Assembly (NCBI GenBank): GCA_030746295.1
Contig: JASLMY010000164.1
Location: 1 to 11,556, forward strand
Length of the DNA: 11,556 nucleotides
From: Alphaproteobacteria bacterium
GTDB lineage: Bacteria > Pseudomonadota > Alphaproteobacteria > GCA-2731375
Direction: 5' to 3'
The position numbers and the translations under genes are program-made. Positions within the stretch are counted from its first letter, which is position 1. Every line of letters begins with the position of its first letter. The notes below the pieces were generated by a model, which was not told the DNA's origin, ran no database searches, and saw only the letters and a list, made by a program, of their open reading frames with translations. Shown here piece by piece: positions 7,020 to 11,556 of this stretch.

Positions 7020-8297
7020 TCAGGTTCCGCCGCGGTAGTCGCGGCCGGCGTAGCGGGCTTCGCTGCCGAGCTCGCGCTCGATCTCGAGCAAGCGGTTGTA
7101 CTTGGCCGTGCGCTCGCCCCGGACCGGCGCCCCGGTCTTGATCTGGCCGGCGTTGAGGCCGACCACCAGGTCGGCGATGATCGCATCCTCCGTCTCGCCC
7201 GAGCGCTCGGAGACCATGACGCCATAGCCAGCCCGGAAGGCGATCTCGGCCGCGGTCATCGCCTCGCTCAAGGTGCCGATCTGGTTGACCTTCCAGAGCA
7301 GCGCGTTGGCGGCGCCGAGCGGGATGCGGGCCTGCAGACGGGCCGGGTTGGTGCAGAAGAAGTCGTCGCCGACGATCTGGATGCCGAGCTCTTTCGTTGC
7401 CCGAACGAAGGCGTCGACGTCGTCCTCGGCGAACGGGTCCTCGATGCTGACGATTGGGTAATCCTCGATCAGCCCGGCGTAGAAGGCCATCAGCTCGTCG
7501 GCATCGAGGCGCTTGCCCTCCAGCCGATAGGCGCCATCGTTGGCGTTGTAGAGATGCGTCGCGGCACAGTCGAGGCCGTAGACGATTCGATCCTCGACCC
7601 CGGCCCCGCGCACCGCCTCGACCAGTTTGTCCATGGCCTCGCGGACGTTGACGATCGGCGGCGCGAAGCCGCCCTCGTCGCCGACGTTGGCGGCGATCTT
7701 GCCGTAGGCGGCGACGATGATCTCGCGCAGCATCTGGTTGACCGCGTGGGAGATCTCCATCGCCTCCGAGAAGCTCGCCGCACCCACGGGGAAGATGCAG
7801 AACTCTTGGAACTCCAGGTCGTTGGAAGCGTGCTCGCCGCCGTTGATCAGGTTCACGAGCGGCACCGGCAAGAGATGCGCGTTCAGGTTCAGATGCCGGT
7901 AGAGCGGCACCTCGCGAGCCAGCGCCGTCGCCCGCGCCGCCGCCAGCGAGACGCCGAGAATGGCGTTGGCGCCCAGGCGCGACTTGTTCTCGGTGCCGTC
8001 GAGCGCGATCAGCGTCGCATCCAGGCGGCGCTGGTCGGCGGCGCTCTCACCTAGGAGCCGGGAGCGGATCTCTTCGCGGACATGGGCCACGGCGCGCCGG
8101 ACACCGAGGCCGCCATAGCGCGTCTCGTCGTCGCGGACCTCCACCGCCTCGTGCCGCCCGGTCGAGCGCCCCGCCGGCACATCGGCGATCGCTTGTATGC
8201 CGGAGGCGAGCGTCAGGGCCACCCGAACCGTCGGGTCGCCGCGGCAGTCGAGGATCTCGGTGGCGTCGAGGTCGATGATTTCGAAGGCGTTGCTCAA
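7020..8297 (-). CDS. eno: Enolase (phosphopyruvate hydratase), divergent paralogue (425 aa)
   Basis: Enolase interconverts 2-phosphoglycerate and phosphoenolpyruvate with Mg2+. The start is TTG 8297, eight bases after AAAGGAG; the upstream GTG at 8318-8316 lies before that site and is unlikely. Length matches the family. Mg2+ ligands are present: Asp243 (GLDCAA), Glu286 (SIEDP) and Asp311 (VGDDFF). Catalytic Glu165 (QEF), Glu208 (GDEGG), Lys336 (WKVNQIG) and Lys387 (GQIKTG) are present, as is His156 (NGGEHA). Differences from classical enolases are Glu364 in SERSGETED where His is nearly invariant, AGRSTG (42-47) for SGASTG in the first catalytic loop, and DCRGDPT for DSRGNPT. It is the first gene of the cluster with the glycerate kinase and MFS carrier. 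It is probably a dedicated or modified copy rather than the housekeeping enzyme. Confidence 0.93.
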   Translation of the reverse strand: MSNAFEIIDLDATEILDCRGDPTVRVALTLASGIQAIADVPAGRSTGRHEAVEVRDDETRYGGLGVRRAVAHVREEIRSRLLGESAADQRRLDATLIALDGTENKSRLGANAILGVSLAAARATALAREVPLYRHLNLNAHLLPVPLVNLINGGEHASNDLEFQEFCIFPVGAASFSEAMEISHAVNQMLREIIVAAYGKIAANVGDEGGFAPPIVNVREAMDKLVEAVRGAGVEDRIVYGLDCAATHLYNANDGAYRLEGKRLDADELMAFYAGLIEDYPIVSIEDPFAEDDVDAFVRATKELGIQIVGDDFFCTNPARLQARIPLGAANALLWKVNQIGTLSEAMTAAEIAFRAGYGVMVSERSGETEDAIIADLVVGLNAGQIKTGAPVRGERTAKYNRLLEIERELGSEARYAGRDYRGGT

Positions 8298-8305
8298 CGA
8301 CGGAA

Positions 8306-8312
8306 CTCCTTT
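8306..8312 (-). promoter_or_regulatory. Strong ribosome binding site fixing the TTG start of enolase
   Basis: On the minus strand this reads AAAGGAG, eight bases before TTG 8297. It decides that start over the in-frame GTG located upstream of the site. Confidence 0.75.
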
Positions 8313-8338
8313 CCTCACGAGGTCGATTGCATGGCCCC

Positions 8339-8368
8339 TTAATAGGGCGCCGGTGGGGCATCTGTCCA
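8339..8368 (-). promoter_or_regulatory. Candidate sigma-70-type promoter for the enolase cluster
   Basis: On the minus strand TGGACA (8368-8363, five of six matches to TTGACA) is followed after 18 bases by TATTAA (8344-8339, four of six matches to TATAAT). Transcription would begin near 8331, giving a leader of roughly 34 bases before the enolase TTG, which contains its ribosome binding site. It lies in the 201-bp gap shared with the divergent deacetylase gene. Match quality is moderate and it has not been tested against background. Confidence 0.45.
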
Positions 8369-8446
8369 TGCGCGTTGGCGGCACGTCCGGCACCATCCGA
8401 TGATAGCCCTGGCGGCAGCGGCGCCGGCTTGCGAGAATAGTCGGGC

Positions 8447-8464
8447 GACGCCCCGCTGGGCGTC
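8447..8464 (+). other. 7-bp hairpin in the deacetylase leader
   Basis: GACGCCC (8447-8453) and GGGCGTC (8458-8464) are perfect complements with a CGCT loop, 34 bases before the deacetylase ATG. It could be an operator half-site pair or an RNA structure. In 67% G+C DNA such hairpins are common, so weight is low. Confidence 0.25.
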
Positions 8465-8498
8465 CGCATCGAATGGTGAGACAGCTCCAGGGCCGGTC

Positions 8499-9374
8499 AT
8501 GTCCAATCCGAGGGTTCCCTTCCAGATGGCGACCGAGCGCGCGGCGCTGCAGGCGCCGGACGGCAAGCCGCTGATCGTCCACTTGGTGGTCGCGGTCGAG
8601 TATTGGCGCTTCGAGGACCCGATGCCGCGGGTGCTGCTGACGCCGCCGCACGGGCAGTCGCAAGTGCCCGACGTGCCCAACTACAGCTGGGCCGAATACG
8701 GCATGCGCTGCGGCATGCCGCGGCTCTTGAAAGTGCTGGGCGATCGGGGCTTGCGGGCGGATGCCTGCGTCAACGCCGGCGTCATCGACGCCTACCCCCA
8801 GGTCGCCGAGGCGATGCTGGCGGCGGGCTGGGAGTTCCAGGGCCACGGCATGCACCAGAAGGCGATGGCCGAGGCCGACGAGGCCGCCTTCATCCAGGCC
8901 TGCGTCCACAAGCTCGAAAGCTTCACGGGCACCCGGCCGCGCGGCTGGATCGGCCCCGGCCTGAAGGAGTCCTTCGAGACGCCGGACTATTTGAAGGCGG
9001 CCGGGATCGACTACCTCTGCGACTGGGTGATCGACGACGTGCCGACCTGGATGCGCACCGAGAATGGCCCGCTGGTCGTCGTGCCCTACACGCTGGAGCT
9101 CAACGACAGCGTCATCTATGCGGTCGAGAAGCACGCCTCGCCCGAGCAGTACGAGCGCCTGACATACTGCCTGGAGGCTTTGGAGCCCGAGCTCGTGACC
9201 GGCCCCAGAGTGCTGACGTTGTCGTTTCATCACCACCTGAGCGGCGTCCTGCACCGGATCGGCTTCGTCGCCAAGATGCTCGACCTGTTGCAGAGCCGCC
9301 AGGACACCGTCTTCATGACCGGGGCCGAGATCGCCGACTGGTTCAGCGCCCAGTCGCCGGCCGAGGCGCATTGA
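8499..9374 (+). CDS. PuuE-like polysaccharide deacetylase family protein (291 aa)
   Basis: The protein has the NodB/CE4 fold in the form seen in PuuE-type allantoinases and related proteins. VHLVVAVEYWRFEDPMP (27-43) replaces the classical TFDDG motif, NYSWAEYGMRCGMPRLL (61-77) follows, and GWEFQGHGMHQ (110-120) carries the second motif with His116 and His119. RPRGWIGPGLKESFETPDYL (146-165), WVIDD (176-180), VPYTLELND (195-203), FHHH (243-246) and TGAEIADWF (274-282) complete the family pattern. Members act on small amides or are uncharacterised; the exact substrate is not readable. ATG 8499 is chosen because family similarity begins soon after; the frame is open back to 8400 and the ribosome binding site is weak. 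The aminotransferase gene follows after 28 bp, so they are probably co-transcribed. Confidence 0.88.
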   Translation: MSNPRVPFQMATERAALQAPDGKPLIVHLVVAVEYWRFEDPMPRVLLTPPHGQSQVPDVPNYSWAEYGMRCGMPRLLKVLGDRGLRADACVNAGVIDAYPQVAEAMLAAGWEFQGHGMHQKAMAEADEAAFIQACVHKLESFTGTRPRGWIGPGLKESFETPDYLKAAGIDYLCDWVIDDVPTWMRTENGPLVVVPYTLELNDSVIYAVEKHASPEQYERLTYCLEALEPELVTGPRVLTLSFHHHLSGVLHRIGFVAKMLDLLQSRQDTVFMTGAEIADWFSAQSPAEAH

Positions 9375-9402
9375 CGACGACCGGGGCAAGGAGGGCCTGC
9401 GC

Positions 9403-10329
9403 ATGAGCACCGACTTCTCGAAAGGCGTCGCCTTCGTCGAAGGCGACTACGTGCCGGTCGACGAGGCCAAGATCTCGCTGTTGGACTTCGGCTTCCTGCG
9501 CTCGGACGCCAACCAGGACACGGTCTCGGTCTGGCAGGGGCGGTTCTTCCGTCTCGACGACCACCTCGACCGCTTCCAGCGCAACCTCGACAAGCTGCGC
9601 ATGCACTGCCCGCACGACCGCGAGGCACAGATCGAGATCCTGCAAAACTGCCTCCGCCTGACCGGCTTTCGCGACGCCTATGTGCAGATGCTGATGACCC
9701 GCGGCCGGCCGCCGATCGGGGTCCGCGACATCCGCCAATGCGAGAACAAATACTTCGTCTTCTGCCTGCCCTACGTCTGGATCGCGACGCCGGAGCAGCA
9801 GGCAAGGGGGCTCGACCTGGCAATCAGCCCGATCTGTCGAATTCCGCCCGAGACCGTCGACCCGACGATCAAGCACTACCACTGGCTCGACTTCGAGATG
9901 TCGCTCTTCGATGCCTACGACCGCGGCGCCGACACCTGCGTGCTGGTCGACCGCGACGGCAACCTGACCGAGGGCCCCGGCTTCAACATTTTCATGGTCG
10001 CCGGCGGCCGCCTGGAGACGCCGGACGACGGGGTCCTGGACGGCATGACGCGGCGCACCGTCTTCGAGCTCGCGGCCGAGACCAACCTCGCGCACGCCGC
10101 TACCACGATCCCGGCGGCCAGGCTGGCCGAGGCGGACGAGGTCTTCCTCTCCTCCACCGCCGGCGGCATCATCCCGATCCGCAGTGTCGACGGCAAGCCG
10201 ATCGGCGAGGGCCTGCCGGGCCCGGTGACGCTGCGCCTCAAGGATCTCTATTGGTCGAAACGCGAGGCCGGCTGGCACGGCACCGCCGTCGACTACGAAC
10301 CGGCGGCGGGCGAGGCCGAAGCGGGATAA
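9403..10329 (+). CDS. PLP fold-type IV aminotransferase, (R)-amine transaminase-like (308 aa)
   Basis: This is a class IV aminotransferase. FFRLDDHLDRF (48-58) is the phosphate-side signature, Lys157 in DPTIKHYHW is the expected PLP lysine, LTEGPGFNIF (188-197) carries Glu190, and SSTAGGIIPI (250-259) binds phosphate. Overall similarity, as I recall it, is closer to the fungal (R)-selective amine transaminases than to branched-chain or D-alanine aminotransferases, notably FLRSD, PYVWIATPE, DRGAD and VDGKPIGEG. However N37-Q38 occupies the position of the conserved Thr-Tyr in those enzymes, and Gln95 the position of a Glu, so substrate range probably differs. ATG 9403 is set by a perfect AAGGAGG at 9388-9394, eight bases away. 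Its TAA (10327-10329) directly abuts the tRNA fragment. Confidence 0.92.
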   Translation: MSTDFSKGVAFVEGDYVPVDEAKISLLDFGFLRSDANQDTVSVWQGRFFRLDDHLDRFQRNLDKLRMHCPHDREAQIEILQNCLRLTGFRDAYVQMLMTRGRPPIGVRDIRQCENKYFVFCLPYVWIATPEQQARGLDLAISPICRIPPETVDPTIKHYHWLDFEMSLFDAYDRGADTCVLVDRDGNLTEGPGFNIFMVAGGRLETPDDGVLDGMTRRTVFELAAETNLAHAATTIPAARLAEADEVFLSSTAGGIIPIRSVDGKPIGEGLPGPVTLRLKDLYWSKREAGWHGTAVDYEPAAGEAEAG

Positions 10330-10376
10330 TGGTGCCGGCGGAGAGACTCGAACTCCCGACCTGAGGTTTACAAAAC
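10330..10376 (-). other. Attachment site: 3' fragment of tRNA-Thr (UGU)
   Basis: Read on the minus strand the fragment runs from the 3' part of the anticodon arm to CCA. It contains loop TTTGTAA with anticodon TGT, stem ACCTC, variable AGGTC, T-arm GGGAG-TTCGAGT-CTCTC, acceptor CGCCGGC, discriminator A and encoded CCA. The sequence further upstream does not supply a GAGGT stem, D-arm or a GCCGGCG acceptor strand, so the gene is incomplete. Such 3' fragments mark the site where an element entered a tRNA gene. The intact copy should lie at the far end of the element, outside the window, on the minus strand. Confidence 0.8.
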
Positions 10377-10390
10377 TCCCTCGACCCCTA

Positions 10391-10410
10391 AACATACTGC
10401 AACATACTGA
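10391..10410. repeat. Tandem 10-bp repeat next to the att site
   Basis: AACATACTGC (10391-10400) is followed immediately by AACATACTGA (10401-10410), a 9 of 10 match spaced by one helical turn. It lies 14 bp inside the element from the tRNA fragment. Position and spacing suit integrase arm-type or excisionase binding sites. Confidence 0.6.
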
Positions 10411-10450
10411 CGCCCAATCTCCCGGTTTCACCGAGATTTCGGCCATTTTA

Positions 10451-10467
10451 TGTGCTATAGTGGTACA
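10451..10467 (+). promoter_or_regulatory. Extended -10 promoter with overlapping imperfect palindrome, upstream of integrase
   Basis: TGCTATAGT (10453-10461) fits an extended -10 element (TGn followed by five of six TATAAT bases). No good -35 is seen at 16-18 bases, which extended -10 promoters can tolerate. The 17-bp segment 10451-10467 is an imperfect palindrome (TGT..C..A..T..G..ACA), which could be an operator for self-regulation. Transcription would start about 50 bases before the integrase ATG. Confidence 0.4.
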
Positions 10468-10516
10468 TAGATGAACGCCGCAACGCGCGCTTTTGAAGTG
10501 CCTAGGAAGAGCCTAA

Positions 10517-11556
10517 ATGCCCAAAGCCAAACTGACCGACATCACCATCCGTTCCTTGAAACCACCAAAGAAAGGCCAGACCACCTACTGGGATCAGAAC
10601 CTCGGGGGCTTTGGTGTCAGGGTCTCTCAAGGGGGCACCAAGACTTTCCTCGTGATGCACGGCACCAACCGTAGGCGCACCACTCTCGGCCGCTATCCGA
10701 TTTTGACCCTGTCAGACGCCCGTACGGAGGCAAAACGCCTCATGGCGGAGATTACCCTCGGAAAGCTCCGTCTCGCCTCTGTGAGCTTCCTAGAGGCTCA
10801 AAAACAGTTCCTCGCGGCTTCTAGGCAGAAAAACAAGCCAAACACCGTCTATCGCTACCAGAGGCACCTAGAGCGGCATTTCCCATTCGGGAGCACCTTG
10901 CTCACCGACATCTCGACCGATGACGTGATGCGCCGCATCAACCGTCTCAGGGATACTCCCTCAGAACAAAACCATGCGTTCATGGTTGCTCGCACATTCT
11001 TCCGATGGGCGGCACGAAACCGATTGATTGACCGAAGTCCCCTTGAAGGGCTGTCGCTCCCGTCCCCTATCGGCTCACGAGAGCGGGTGCTATCCGAAAA
11101 CGAATTGAAGCTCTTTTACACCAAAGCTCTTTCACATCCATATCCCTTCGGCCCCATCATTGCTTTGCTTGTCCTTACCGGAGCCAGGAGGACTGAGGTT
11201 GCTTCTCTAGAGTGGGAATGGATAGACCACAAAGACCGTACTATTACCCTTCCTTCTACTATCACGAAGAACAACATCACCCATACATTCCCCTTCGGGC
11301 ACCATGTAGCAGCTGTATTCGAGAAGCTGCCTCGTATCTATGGATACGTATTTCCCGCCCACAACCAGCGTTCCGAAACCACCACCGTCTTCAATGGATG
11401 GTCAAAAGCCAAGACAGTCTTCGATGAGGGGTTACAGCTTGCACCATATACGCTTCACGACCTCAGACGCACATTTGTCTCTACGCTTGACCTGAGCCCC
11501 AAGGCTCCCTCATTCATAAGGAGAGTCCTGTTGCTGCATAACTCATTGTTGATGGG
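10517..11556 (+). CDS. Tyrosine recombinase/integrase, P4-type with DUF4102 domain (first 346 aa, 3' end outside window)
   Basis: The frame is open from ATG 10517 to the end of the window. AGGAAGA (10504-10510) is the ribosome binding site. An N-terminal arm-binding DUF4102-like domain is visible: LTDITIRSLKPPKKGQ, YWDQNLGGFGVRVSQGG (24-40), TTLGRYPILTLSDAR (55-69). A core-binding region spans about 88-180 and the catalytic domain starts near 190. Catalytic residues are Arg224 (TGARRTE), Lys251 (TKNNITH), His314 and Arg317 (HDLRR), and probably His341 (LLLHNS). The nucleophilic Tyr is expected about nine residues later, just past the window edge. It catalyses site-specific integration and excision, here at tRNA-Thr. 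It is transcribed away from the att site into the element. No frameshift is seen in the part present. Confidence 0.92.
   Translation, partial: MPKAKLTDITIRSLKPPKKGQTTYWDQNLGGFGVRVSQGGTKTFLVMHGTNRRRTTLGRYPILTLSDARTEAKRLMAEITLGKLRLASVSFLEAQKQFLAASRQKNKPNTVYRYQRHLERHFPFGSTLLTDISTDDVMRRINRLRDTPSEQNHAFMVARTFFRWAARNRLIDRSPLEGLSLPSPIGSRERVLSENELKLFYTKALSHPYPFGPIIALLVLTGARRTEVASLEWEWIDHKDRTITLPSTITKNNITHTFPFGHHVAAVFEKLPRIYGYVFPAHNQRSETTTVFNGWSKAKTVFDEGLQLAPYTLHDLRRTFVSTLDLSPKAPSFIRRVLLLHNSLLM

Larger units (their letters stand above)
10330..11556. mobile_element. End of a tRNA-Thr-targeted integrative element (continues beyond the window)
   Basis: The boundary is defined by the tRNA 3' fragment on the host side and a tyrosine integrase gene immediately inside. 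A hand count of 60 bases in the integrase (11161-11220) gives 53% G+C, against 67% in a 60-base sample of the adjoining aminotransferase (9961-10020). Integrase codon use is also different, with TTA, ATA and AGG present. The element may be a prophage, genomic island or integrative conjugative element; only its first 1.2 kb is seen. Confidence 0.75.

Noticed and set aside
5507..7225. A 572-codon open frame on the minus strand, overlapping the kinase and MFS genes
   Set aside because: Its product is a low-complexity run of Arg, Ala, Pro and Gly typical of an out-of-frame reading of GC-rich DNA; the overlapped genes have clear family motifs.
8298..9410. A long upstream extension of the enolase frame across the deacetylase gene
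   Set aside because: Enolase similarity begins at TTG 8297 with a proper ribosome binding site; the extension is antisense to a recognisable deacetylase and has no family features.
10330..10405. A complete tRNA-Thr gene
   Set aside because: The 5' acceptor strand, D-arm and 5' anticodon stem are missing; GGAGT stands where GAGGT would be needed and no GCCGGCG precedes it.
9343..10446. A 367-codon minus-strand open frame over the aminotransferase
   Set aside because: It is the antisense shadow of the aminotransferase. Its start contains SGVRVSPPAP, the kind of peptide produced by translating tRNA sequence, which fits the tRNA fragment instead.
10471..10674. A 67-codon open frame starting with ATG 10471, just before the integrase
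   Set aside because: It is in a different frame from the integrase and mostly overlaps its DUF4102 coding region; no ribosome binding site or family features.

Overview
The window is high-GC DNA (67% G+C in a hand-counted 60-base sample inside the aminotransferase gene) with alphaproteobacterial gene content: a TRAP transporter, a 2TM-domain protein, a PilZ protein, an MFS carrier, a MOFRL-type glycerate kinase, a PuuE-like polysaccharide deacetylase and a fold-type IV aminotransferase. A Rhodospirillales-like host is my inference from the gene families; no taxonomic marker is present.

Layout. 1-1827 (+): the 3' end of a TRAP large permease (DctM), then the small permease (DctQ) with a long charged tail, then an unknown four-helix membrane protein. 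1853-2236 (-): a small 2TM-domain protein, divergent from a RidA-family gene (2391-2849, +); the 154 bp between them hold two perfect hairpins and three copies of CATAGTG. 2966-3922 (+): a methyltransferase-like protein of unknown substrate whose last 20-odd codons and downstream region are markedly AT-richer. 4052-4408 (+): a PilZ-domain protein with a degenerate second c-di-GMP motif. 8297-4446 (-): a compact cluster enolase > glycerate 2-kinase > MFS transporter. 8499-10329 (+), divergent from that cluster: a PuuE-like deacetylase and an aminotransferase resembling (R)-selective amine transaminases. 10330-11556: the edge of an integrative element, with a 47-nt tRNA-Thr(UGU) 3' fragment, a tandem 10-bp repeat, an extended -10 promoter, and a P4/DUF4102-type tyrosine integrase running off the window.

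How the genes may work together. The minus-strand cluster encodes two consecutive steps, glycerate to 2-phosphoglycerate to phosphoenolpyruvate, plus a likely carrier, so it reads as a self-contained glycerate-assimilation cassette. Its enolase is divergent, with Glu where classical enolases have the active-site His of SHRSGETED, and an altered first catalytic loop, so it is probably not the housekeeping copy. The kinase has no ATG/GTG/TTG start that covers its conserved N-terminus; a CTG overlapping the enolase stop (CTGA) is the best candidate. The divergent deacetylase/aminotransferase pair could feed the cassette through ureide- or amine-derived glyoxylate or hydroxypyruvate, but this is speculative because the linking enzymes are not in the window.

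No intergenic stretch exceeds 300 bases. I see no CRISPR array and no insertion sequence. Apart from the glycerate cassette and the element boundary, the region looks like ordinary host chromosome.
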